A stretch of 6,343 nucleotides of DNA from JBFXEO01 sp050180015 (GTDB lineage: Bacteria > Bacteroidota > Bacteroidia > Bacteroidales > Tenuifilaceae). A program made the translations under genes and the position numbers. Below, piece by piece: positions 1-5,808 of this stretch. Location of the stretch: the NCBI GenBank assembly GCA_050180015.1, contig JBFXEO010000173.1, positions 1-6,343 on the forward strand, in the 5' to 3' direction. The notes beneath the pieces are model-generated. The model had not been told where the DNA came from, made no database searches, and was given only the letters and a program-made list of their open reading frames with translations. Position 1 is the first letter of the stretch; each line of letters begins with the position of its first letter.

Positions 1-943
1 AACCTATAAAATGTTTCGTATGGGAAACGGGCATCATCGAGTGATTTGGTAACATCAAAATCAAAATTTAATGCTCCTCGTTCCATGGGAAGATTAATAC
101 CTTTTCCTAAATAAAATTGCTTAATATTGGGATCAACCTTAACCTTTGCAGTTAGCGGGGTGTAACCCTTCTTCAGGTTAACCTTTACTACACCGCTCAA
201 CGCATCGCCCTGCTCTGCGCTGGCAACACCCCTAACCACCTCAACCGATTCTATATTATCTACACTAATATTTCTTGCATCTACACCTCCAGTTGCAGAA
301 GAAGAAAAGTTGGAGGTTAGGGTTCCCATAGATGCTGAAGTTGTGGAACTAACCTGCATGTTGGCATCGTTTGAAACCGGAGCACCGTCAATGATCAACG
401 ATGTTCCCAAACTGGCCATTTCATCTACGGAACTTCTCGATGAAATAATTTCGCGGATGGCAAGTTGTTTGGGGTCGTTCAAATTAGGATTAGAAGAAAT
501 ATTACCCGGTATAAGCTGCATTATATCGGTAAGGTCGGAAGGTTGGATATGTTCCAATGTAGATGCATTGATTGTGGTGGTTGAGGTAATCTTTTTCCCT
601 TCCTTGGCAACCACTACAACCTCGTCCAGTGCCAACGATGTTGTTACCATCTTAATAATATATTGCCCTGTAACGGGAACGGTAAAACTTTGGCTATAAA
701 TCTCGAAACCCAGGCAGCTGGCCTGCATGGTGTAAGCACCCGCCGGTATGTTCTTAATGATGTATTTCCCGTTCATATCGGAGCAGGTCCACAGGTTTAG
801 CTCCTTGATACCCAATTAACCATTTCCAAGGGCTTTCCGTCGGAAGCATTAACCACCCTGCCTTCAACTGCGTACCGTTCCTGAGAATGTACGTTGCAGA
901 AACATACGGTTAATATTAATAAGATAGTAACAAGCCGTTTCAA
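1..943 (-). CDS. TonB-dependent outer-membrane receptor, N-terminal part; frame broken near 815; runs off left edge
   Basis: Imports large or scarce ligands across the outer membrane using TonB energy; the substrate cannot be told from this part. Translation from TTG 943 gives a signal peptide (MKRLVTILLILTVCFCNVHSQ, cleavage near the end of that run) and then the start of a carboxypeptidase-regulatory-like domain (VEGRVVNASDGKPLEMVN). That frame stops at TAA 797-799. The same protein continues in the next minus frame from about 815: GIKELNLWTCSDMNGKYIIKNIPAG finishes the first domain. A TonB-box-like LDEVVVVA follows, then a plug domain with IIDGAP, IESVEVVRG and DALSGVV. This second frame is open for 271 codons to base 1, and its first ATG is at 776. 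One missing base near 815 explains the split, so this is either a pseudogene or a sequence error. The TTG start is 18 bases after the upstream stop, with TGA just upstream in frame. The barrel lies outside the window. Family assignment is firm. Confidence 0.88.
811..820 (-). other. Frameshift site inside the TonB receptor
   Basis: On the minus strand the codons run ATG GTT AAT and then TGGGTATC. Keeping the first frame gives TGG GTA TCA AGG AGC TAA. Adding one base after AAT gives AAT nTG GGT ATC AAG, which continues the domain with no further interruption. The downstream frame has its own stop (TAA, 816-818) just before this point, so the two frames meet exactly here. There is no long homopolymer, only short TT and GGG runs, and no slippery heptamer that I recognise. 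A natural mutation or an assembly/read error are the two plausible causes. Confidence 0.8.
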
Positions 944-961
944 CTCAATTCAGTTTTACGA

Positions 962-2200
962 TTAGCTATAAAATTTATTGGGAAAAAACTGTGTGGCAAC
1001 AAAACCGAACACACCAGTTGCAAGAATAATCAGGAGGTCAGGAATATTAGTTTTTACGGATCCTTTCCGTTTGTAAACTAACCATAGGGCCAGCAGGGAA
1101 AAGATTATGTTTACTACTATCCAGGAATAGCCGGGGGAAACGTTGAAGTAAAAATCCACGAACCGGGTTTCCGGTATTTGCATCTGTAGCTCAAAGGGAA
1201 ATAGGCATGAAAATATTTTACCATCAACCCGCTCAAACTTACCCCTCCACTTTTCATCGTAGGTTTTAACCACATTGTAGCCATCATCAACGGTGACCAC
1301 ATGGATAAAATCATCGCCTACAAGCGCAAAGGTCTTGTTAAAGAGGTCGCAGTTGATCTTTACATTGTGAACCATTGGGTTAAAACCGTCAACCGGCAAC
1401 CGCTGTAAGCCGTAAACCTCATCCAACACCACGTAGATTCCGCTATTCCGGGTAAACAGGTAGCAGTAAAACTCACGGCTCCGGAGATCGACGCATTCAA
1501 TATAGACAATGTCAATACTATCCGGTATTTCAATTCGAACCACAAAGGGATTTCCCTTTACCATTTTAACCTGGAACAAGTCGCCGCGGCTATCCTTGAT
1601 AAAATATCCATCGTCGCAACTTTTCCTAACCGAAGGGATTCCTGCAGTAATGGTTGCCGGAAAGGCAAAGTTTTTGTCAACCAGCGCCTTTGTAAACCGT
1701 TCGCTTTTTTCCTCATTAACCTTATTGGTGGCAGCATCTATAAACTCCATCCTGGTATCAATACGGAAGTAATCGTCCGGCATAACCAGCTGAACCTTCC
1801 CACTCTCAGATTCAAGCAACGGGTAAAGCACGGGCTGGGGAGAGCGGAAGTCCCTGGGAGTGAAATTTAGGTAAGATTTTGCCTTGTTGAGTACGGCGGG
1901 ATCCATTTCAACCCCGTTGATCGAATCGGGCATTCTTCCGTCGGACATAAGTTGACGGAAAAACATCATCGGAAGGTTTTCCTCATATTCGCTGACCGTG
2001 TATTTAGTTCCCTTGCTATCCTTGAACTCTGCACCGTTTTTACCGGAGCGAACTACTATATAATCATCTTTGGTGCAGCTATAGTAAACAGCTGGAGTGT
2101 TGGATGCCTTTTCAAATATTGTCCAGTACAACTCGGGAATAGCTATTGAGGCTGCTAAAACACCAATAATAACCAGAATATATCTACTAATTTTAACCAT
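962..2200 (-). CDS. DUF4857-like membrane protein, ABC transporter partner
   Basis: 412 residues. It resembles the DUF4857 proteins found beside ABC transporters in Bacteroides; this is recognised from memory, and the family's role is unknown. A first membrane helix lies at about 7-28, then a large extracytoplasmic region of about 325 residues (29-356). Helices follow at about 357-377 and 386-406, ending in GVFGFVATQFFPNKFYS. Positive residues in MVKISR and in the YKRKGSVK loop between the last two helices predict N-in, C-out topology. The outer region has alternating beta-rich stretches (GDLFQVKMV, NSGIYVVLDEV, DDFIHVVTVDD) suggesting a propeller-like or other all-beta fold; that is inference. 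The gene starts 2 bases after the permease stop, so the two are almost certainly cotranscribed and probably translationally coupled. It most likely works with the ABC permease, as an extracytoplasmic partner or a second membrane subunit. Confidence 0.85.
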   Translation of the reverse strand: MVKISRYILVIIGVLAASIAIPELYWTIFEKASNTPAVYYSCTKDDYIVVRSGKNGAEFKDSKGTKYTVSEYEENLPMMFFRQLMSDGRMPDSINGVEMDPAVLNKAKSYLNFTPRDFRSPQPVLYPLLESESGKVQLVMPDDYFRIDTRMEFIDAATNKVNEEKSERFTKALVDKNFAFPATITAGIPSVRKSCDDGYFIKDSRGDLFQVKMVKGNPFVVRIEIPDSIDIVYIECVDLRSREFYCYLFTRNSGIYVVLDEVYGLQRLPVDGFNPMVHNVKINCDLFNKTFALVGDDFIHVVTVDDGYNVVKTYDEKWRGKFERVDGKIFSCLFPFELQMQIPETRFVDFYFNVSPGYSWIVVNIIFSLLALWLVYKRKGSVKTNIPDLLIILATGVFGFVATQFFPNKFYS

Positions 2201-2202
2201 AA

Positions 2203-2871
2203 CTACATTTCTCCTTTTCTAAACCGGTACCCGGAAAATAGTACAACAATACTTGATAATAGTGTTAGAACCGTAAGGCTGATAATGGCGGGTGAGTATC
2301 CCCTTTGTCCAATGCTGATGTAGAACAGGGAAATAAAACTATATGCAACCAACGTGTATAGCACCCGGTAAAGCCAAACCGGCTCCAGTAGAATTAACGC
2401 CGTCATAAAATAGGTTACAAATCCTCCCAGAAACCAAGGGATATCAGTAACCAACGCAGAGTTGATAATTTCATGGGGGAAGTAAATATAGCTTCCGGCG
2501 ATAAATGCCACGATGAAAATTGCAAACAGCAATACCAGGCAAACAAACCCATATCCATGCATTCCTAGCAATACCTTATTCTCCTTGACTGGCAGGTGAA
2601 AGGTAAGTTTAATCCTTTTGTTTACGGTCTCAGGGAAATACTGAGCTATTGCCATTCCAAGACCCGAAACAAAGGGTATTAACTTTAACACATTGCTATA
2701 GTTGTACCCTTTAAAAAGTATTTCGTACCAAAAATCTGATGCTTTAACAAATACAGTAACATGGCGTACCCTCAGAAAGATATTGACCAGCACCAACACT
2801 CCCAGAATAAGAAATGCCAACAAGGTCCAGCGGGTTTTTAGCCATTCTTTATATACCAGTGATTTCCACAT
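2203..2871 (-). CDS. ABC-2-type transporter permease subunit
   Basis: 222 residues, inner membrane. About six hydrophobic helices are visible, at roughly 15-33, 61-79, 107-130, 143-162, 166-187 and 192-214. The cytoplasmic N-terminus MWKSLVYKEWLKTRW is the amphipathic 'KEW' opening common in ABC-2 permeases of the YtrC/ABC-2 group, and the end FRKGEM is positively charged. A basic stretch NKRIKLTFHLPVKENK (about 84-99) lies between helices 2 and 3. Such a motif ('LTFHLPVS/K...') is frequent in ABC-2 permeases and is a likely contact site for the ATPase. The gene starts 19 bases after the ATPase stop and ends 2 bases before the DUF4857-like gene, so the three form one transporter unit. At 222 residues it is near the low end for a complete six-helix half. 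Assignment rests on topology and context; the substrate is unknown. Confidence 0.83.
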   Translation of the reverse strand: MWKSLVYKEWLKTRWTLLAFLILGVLVLVNIFLRVRHVTVFVKASDFWYEILFKGYNYSNVLKLIPFVSGLGMAIAQYFPETVNKRIKLTFHLPVKENKVLLGMHGYGFVCLVLLFAIFIVAFIAGSYIYFPHEIINSALVTDIPWFLGGFVTYFMTALILLEPVWLYRVLYTLVAYSFISLFYISIGQRGYSPAIISLTVLTLLSSIVVLFSGYRFRKGEM

Positions 2872-2890
2872 AAAATTTATAGTTAAAAAA

Positions 2891-3775
2891 TTAATACTTC
2901 CCGGTTAGCCCGATGAAGGCATCTTCCAGCGTCATTTTTTGCTCCTCAATGGAGGTGTAGTCTATCGCCGAGTTGGCCAAGAACGTTTTTACCTCATCCA
3001 TAGACCCATAGGTATAAAACTCTACCTTATTATTCACCTTTTCGATATTCAGGGCCAAAGAATTCCTGGGAATCTCAACCGCAGAATTTCCAAGAAGAAT
3101 ATCGAACTGCTTAAAGCGGGTCATAAACTCCGATATTGGCTGCTGGGCAAGAATCCGGTTGTAATCCATAATGAGCACGTCATCGATAAGCCTTTCCATA
3201 TCCTGGATAATGTGGGAAGTGGTGAAAATGGTTTTGTTCTTTGCCTTTGCGTACTCCCGCAGGTAGTCGATGAACAACCTACGATAACCCGGATCGAGCC
3301 CCATTGAAAAGTCATCAAGAATGAGCAAATCGGGATCCTGGGCCAGTATTAACCCGAGTGCAACCTGAGAACGCTGCCCGCAGGACATACTGGATATTTT
3401 TTGGGTAGGGGTAACCTTTAGCTTTGACATCAACTCCCAGTAGGGCTCATTGTCCCACTTCCGGTAAAACCCGGAATAAAATTTTTCGATTTGATGAATA
3501 TTCATAAATGAATACTGAATATGCCCCTCTATCAGAAAACCTATTCTGGCCTTATTCTCAGGCGTAAGCCGTTGGGTATTCTCCCCATATATAAGGCATT
3601 CGCCGGCAAAAGGATGAAGAAAACCGTTGAGAATATTGATGGTGGTTGATTTGCCGGCACCATTTTTACCCAGCAATCCCAGAATTTTCCCCTCCTCAAC
3701 CTTAAAGCTCAGGTTTTCGTAAACCAGCTTTTTCCCGTAGTAATGTGTTAAATTATTGCATTCAATAGCATACAT
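2891..3775 (-). CDS. ABC transporter ATP-binding protein with non-canonical signature motif
   Basis: 294 residues, a cytoplasmic ATPase of an ABC-2-type transporter. Walker A is GKNGAGKST (36-44). The signature position reads MSCGQRSQ (130-137) where LSGGQ is usual. Walker B is LLILD (150-154), followed by Asp155 in place of the usual catalytic Glu. The D-loop is MGLDP (158-162) and the switch His is His188 in TTSH. A C-terminal extension of about 90 residues ends in MTLEDAFIGLTGKY, typical of export-type ATPases. The retained Walker A, D-loop and His argue that it binds ATP; the altered signature and Asp155 may slow turnover or be a subfamily feature. The start ATG 3775 gives the usual MYAIECNNLTHYYG opening. 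The gene follows a 139-base gap after the sensor gene and leads directly into the permease. Related gut and soil ABC operons often begin with a GntR-type regulator; none is present here. Confidence 0.93.
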   Translation of the reverse strand: MYAIECNNLTHYYGKKLVYENLSFKVEEGKILGLLGKNGAGKSTTINILNGFLHPFAGECLIYGENTQRLTPENKARIGFLIEGHIQYSFMNIHQIEKFYSGFYRKWDNEPYWELMSKLKVTPTQKISSMSCGQRSQVALGLILAQDPDLLILDDFSMGLDPGYRRLFIDYLREYAKAKNKTIFTTSHIIQDMERLIDDVLIMDYNRILAQQPISEFMTRFKQFDILLGNSAVEIPRNSLALNIEKVNNKVEFYTYGSMDEVKTFLANSAIDYTSIEEQKMTLEDAFIGLTGKY

Positions 3776-3853
3776 ACTAATTTGTTGTTTTTAGCATCTC
3801 CGCCAACTCCTGTTGATGCTTGGATTTACTTATCTGTTAACTTGGTATTAATT

Positions 3854-3863
3854 ATTCCGGAAT
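3854..3863. promoter_or_regulatory. Palindrome ATTCCGGAAT in the gap before the ABC ATPase
   Basis: A perfect 10-base palindrome flanked by A/T-rich DNA, 78 bases upstream of the ABC ATPase start in the 139-base gap. This gap is the only long one between the sigma gene and the receptor, so separate control of the ABC genes is possible. No convincing TAnnTTTG box accompanies it, and a 10-base palindrome can occur by chance. Confidence 0.22.
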
Positions 3864-3897
3864 TTTTCTTTACTTCAATGTTAAAAGACAGGGGTTT

Positions 3898-3920
3898 GAG
3901 CAAAAACTTGCGTTTTACTC
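3898..3920 (-). other. Small hairpin overlapping the sensor stop codon
   Basis: On the minus strand GAGTAAAA and TTTTGCTC form an eight-pair stem (one G-U pair) around a 7-base loop. It contains the sensor gene's stop codon (3915-3917). No T-tract follows, so it is more likely a weak transcript-stability or pausing element than a terminator. Confidence 0.25.
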
Positions 3921-4451
3921 TTGCTTTTTACCCAAATTATTTAACCGATCTTTTCTGGGGCATTCCTTTCTGTTGCATATCTCACATTGCTCCTCCAGCT
4001 GCATAATATCCTTAAACAGCAGGACAAGTTTATACTTCTGCTCCTCGGTGCAAATGCTTTTAACCTGCTCAAAGTGCCTAACCGTATTTTTTTTGAGCAT
4101 TTCGTTCAGGTTGCCAATTTTTTTAGTCAGCTTATCAATTTTAGCCTGATCGCTGCTATCCTTGGACATTTCCTCCAGGAGTTCAATGTTTGCCTCGCAC
4201 AGCAGGTCTATATCCACATAGTATATCCTGAATGTTTTCTCGTTAAGCTTAATCAGCTCTTGGTATTGTTTGTCGGATAACCCCAGCCGATCGCGTAGAT
4301 ACTCGATAGATGATAGCTGTGTTTCGCGCTGCGTCTTGGCAGGCGAAGAAGGGCGATTCATGTATAAGATTGTAGCCAACGCGGTAAGGTTGATCATCAG
4401 TAGCAGGTAATTCAACCACTTGGCTGCCCGGTATTTTTTAACGGTATCCAT
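3915..4451 (-). CDS. Membrane-anchored Spy/CpxP/CnrX-like periplasmic sensor protein
   Basis: 178 residues from ATG 4451. An upstream ATG at 4502 would overlap the sigma gene by 46 bases, whereas 4451 leaves a 5-base gap and places the membrane helix near the N-terminus. A basic tail of 13 residues precedes one helix (about 14-31, LNYLLLMINLTALATILY). A mostly helical periplasmic part follows with two LTxxQ-like motifs, LSDKQ (58-62) and CTEEQ (134-138), the hallmark of the Spy/CpxP/ZraP 'heavy-metal resistance' fold. The C-terminal tail is CEICNRKEC (156-164), a CxxC-x4-C cluster; Cys85 and Cys134 are further cysteines. By analogy with CnrX of Cupriavidus, a membrane-bound Spy-fold metal sensor next to an ECF sigma gene, it may sense metal or envelope damage and signal to the neighbouring sigma factor. 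The role is inference; the family call is fairly firm. Confidence 0.78.
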   Translation of the reverse strand: MDTVKKYRAAKWLNYLLLMINLTALATILYMNRPSSPAKTQRETQLSSIEYLRDRLGLSDKQYQELIKLNEKTFRIYYVDIDLLCEANIELLEEMSKDSSDQAKIDKLTKKIGNLNEMLKKNTVRHFEQVKSICTEEQKYKLVLLFKDIMQLEEQCEICNRKECPRKDRLNNLGKKQE

Positions 4452-4456
4452 AGTTT

Positions 4457-5041
4457 TTATAATATTTTTGATTTTTTCTTTTGAGCATAAAACTCCTGGC
4501 ACATCTTCTTAAGGTTTGCTTTTGCCCTGAAAATAAGCGACTCCACAGAAGAGACAGATAGACCAAGAATTTGGGCTATCTCGCTGTACGGTAGGCCTTC
4601 GTTATGATGTAGTATAAATGCCTTTTTTTGTTTTGGAGGAAGTTTGTCCAGCGCATAGCGTACAACTTCCATTTTTTCGGCCTCCTCCATGCTACGGTAA
4701 GGTGACTCGCTGTAGCCGTTTTTAAACTGTAGCCGGTCATGATCCGCTGGATCATCAAACCGTAAAATCTTCCTGAAAATTCTATTTTTATTAAAGTAGT
4801 TGATGGATTTATTGAGGGATATCCGGTATAACCAAAAAGAGAGGCAGTCCACCTGCCGTAGGGTGGGCATGGCCTGATAGGCCTTAATGAATACATCCTG
4901 AGCAACATCTTCGGCATCCTGCCGGTTATGGAGAACCTGAAAGCAGGTATTCACCACAAGGTCTTGATATTTTGCTATCAACTCCCGCATGGCATTAGGG
5001 TTTCCCGTAAGAATCAGCTTAATAAGTTCCTGATCGCTCAT
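4457..5041 (-). CDS. ECF-family RNA polymerase sigma factor
   Basis: 194 residues, the usual ECF sigma length. Region 2 spans about 10-85, with the conserved DAEDVAQDVFIKAYQ (42-56) and SFWLYRISLNKSINYFNKNR (68-87). A linker of about 45 residues follows (FDDPADHDRL...SMEEAEKMEVV). Region 4 spans about 130-180, with LPPKQKKAFILHHNEG followed by the helix-turn-helix YSEIAQILGLSVSSVESLIFRAKANLKK that reads the -35 element. The protein is cytoplasmic and redirects RNA polymerase to a stress- or substrate-specific set of promoters. It lies 62 bases after the lipoprotein stop and 5 bases before the Spy-like membrane protein, so it is probably made together with that protein. The pair resembles sigma/periplasmic-sensor modules such as CnrH/CnrX. 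A basic C-terminal tail (AQKKKSKIL) extends past region 4. The target genes cannot be read from this window. Confidence 0.95.
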   Translation of the reverse strand: MSDQELIKLILTGNPNAMRELIAKYQDLVVNTCFQVLHNRQDAEDVAQDVFIKAYQAMPTLRQVDCLSFWLYRISLNKSINYFNKNRIFRKILRFDDPADHDRLQFKNGYSESPYRSMEEAEKMEVVRYALDKLPPKQKKAFILHHNEGLPYSEIAQILGLSVSSVESLIFRAKANLKKMCQEFYAQKKKSKIL

Positions 5042-5071
5042 TTAGTGCAGCCTAGTAAAAAAACATTGCCT

Positions 5072-5079
5072 GAAAATTA
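5072..5079 (-). promoter_or_regulatory. Possible secondary -7 box before the sigma gene
   Basis: The minus strand reads TAATTTTC, one mismatch from TAnnTTTG, 30 bases before the sigma ATG in the 62-base gap. Its seven-base core TAATTTT is shared with the better box upstream of the lipoprotein at a similar distance from the start codon. No -33 match is seen, so this is weak. Confidence 0.22.
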
Positions 5080-5103
5080 TCTTCCCGAAATCATCCATCG
5101 ATA

Positions 5104-5538
5104 CTATTTGGCCAACCAGCCTTTCCCCCGTAAAAAGTTGTCCGCCTCCTCGCGTGTTTGGAAGATATCGCCTTCGGTTTCCCACCACGTATCGCCGAAG
5201 CTAATACCTATTTTACTGCACCCTGTTTTTCCCGATAGGTTTACACTCTCAAGTGCCTTCATCTTAATTTTGTCGGTTGACATGGCCACCACTTTGCATT
5301 TTACCGATTTGCCTGTTTTTTTACCATCCTGAAATGTGGCCACTACAACCCCATAGCATTCTACATCTTTACTTACCCATGCAGCAATACCGCTTTCTAA
5401 ACTTGTACTTTGTAAAGTATCCCTCTGAGCTATTTCGGGGCTGGACTCCATACTGGCGGGTTTCTTCCCATCGCCGGAACAGCTTATAATGAGCAGAGAT
5501 GAAAAAGTTATAGATACAAACGCAACCGATTTTTTCAT
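5104..5538 (-). CDS. Small lipoprotein of unknown function
   Basis: 144 residues. The N-terminus MKKSVAFVSITFSSLLIISC is a lipoprotein signal peptide with the lipobox IISC, so Cys20 would be lipidated after signal peptidase II cleavage. Next comes a low-complexity Ser/Pro/Glu linker (about 21-50), then a compact globular part of about 95 residues with Cys61, Cys81 and Cys107. The C-terminal half reads GCSKIGISFGDTWWETEGDIF and then QTREEADNFLRGKGW, a pattern reminiscent of small domains with a closing helix; I do not recognise a family. Mature residues SGDGKK do not clearly match the Bacteroidota surface-export signal, so it may face the periplasm. It is the first gene after the intergenic region, has a good -7 box 30 bases upstream, and is followed by the sigma gene. 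It could belong to the sigma operon as an extra envelope component, or be separately transcribed. Confidence 0.85.
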   Translation of the reverse strand: MKKSVAFVSITFSSLLIISCSGDGKKPASMESSPEIAQRDTLQSTSLESGIAAWVSKDVECYGVVVATFQDGKKTGKSVKCKVVAMSTDKIKMKALESVNLSGKTGCSKIGISFGDTWWETEGDIFQTREEADNFLRGKGWLAK

Positions 5539-5567
5539 TTTTACAGTATTTTAAAATTGTACATCAA

Positions 5568-5575
5568 CAAAATTA
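5568..5575 (-). promoter_or_regulatory. Bacteroidota-type -7 box for the lipoprotein (and possibly sigma/ABC) transcript
   Basis: The minus strand reads TAATTTTG, an exact match to the TAnnTTTG -7 element used by the main sigma factor of Bacteroides and relatives. It lies 29 bases upstream of the lipoprotein ATG (5538), which leaves a short A-rich leader. No clear TTTG -33 element is found at the usual 19-21 base spacing, only a T-rich stretch, so the promoter may be weak or depend on an activator. Confidence 0.5.
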
Positions 5576-5609
5576 CTTTCCTAAAAACCTTATAAAATCC
5601 CCATTACTT

Positions 5610-5633
5610 GGTATTTCCGTGTACTTAAATACC
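5610..5633. promoter_or_regulatory. Inverted repeat upstream of the lipoprotein promoter, possible operator
   Basis: GGTATTT (5610-5616) and AAATACC (5627-5633) are perfect 7-base arms around a 10-base centre, a spacing of one and a half to two helical turns suited to a dimeric regulator. It lies about 35 bases upstream of the -7 box at 5568-5575, where an activator would bind. No poly-T follows, so it does not look like a terminator. Confidence 0.3.
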
Positions 5634-5686
5634 TATTAATAGTGGCATCAATGTTAACAGGAGATCGTACTAACTCGGTATATGTT

Positions 5687-5755
5687 AAAAAACCGGCAGA
5701 TTAACCAAATCATTTCGACAGATATTAATTCCCTATTCTTGTGTTAATCTGCCGG
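5687..5755 (-). terminator. Rho-independent-type terminator after the 5809 gene
   Basis: Perfect 13-base inverted repeat: CCGGCAGATTAAC at 5693-5705 and GTTAATCTGCCGG at 5743-5755, separated by 37 bases. Read on the minus strand, the second arm is followed at once by six T (5692-5687), as expected for intrinsic termination of the gene ending at 5809. On the plus strand no T-tract follows, so termination looks one-directional. The loop is longer than usual. Confidence 0.72.
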
Positions 5756-5808
5756 GAAATCAAACTGTAAACCTAAACCCCGCACTCATGAAAAAACTAT
5801 ACTTAACT

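Noticed and set aside
310..699. Plus-strand 129-codon reading frame
   Set aside because: Fully antisense to the plug domain of the TonB receptor, which has clear motifs; no recognisable protein.
811..820. Programmed ribosomal frameshift in the receptor
   Set aside because: No slippery heptamer or evident downstream structure, and such control is not known for this family; mutation or sequence error is simpler.
2939..3307. Plus-strand 122-codon frame
   Set aside because: Antisense to the ABC ATPase over its whole length.
3782..4006. Plus-strand 74-codon frame with a hydrophobic start
   Set aside because: Starts at TTG, is half antisense to the sensor gene, and has no family resemblance; its hydrophobicity comes from T-rich DNA.
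3915..4502. Longer 195-residue version of the sensor protein
   Set aside because: It would overlap the sigma gene by 46 bases; the extra residues encode no domain, and ATG 4451 gives the standard short tail plus membrane helix.
4928..5332. Plus-strand 134-codon frame across the sigma/lipoprotein junction
   Set aside because: Antisense to two well-supported genes, with no domain or signal.
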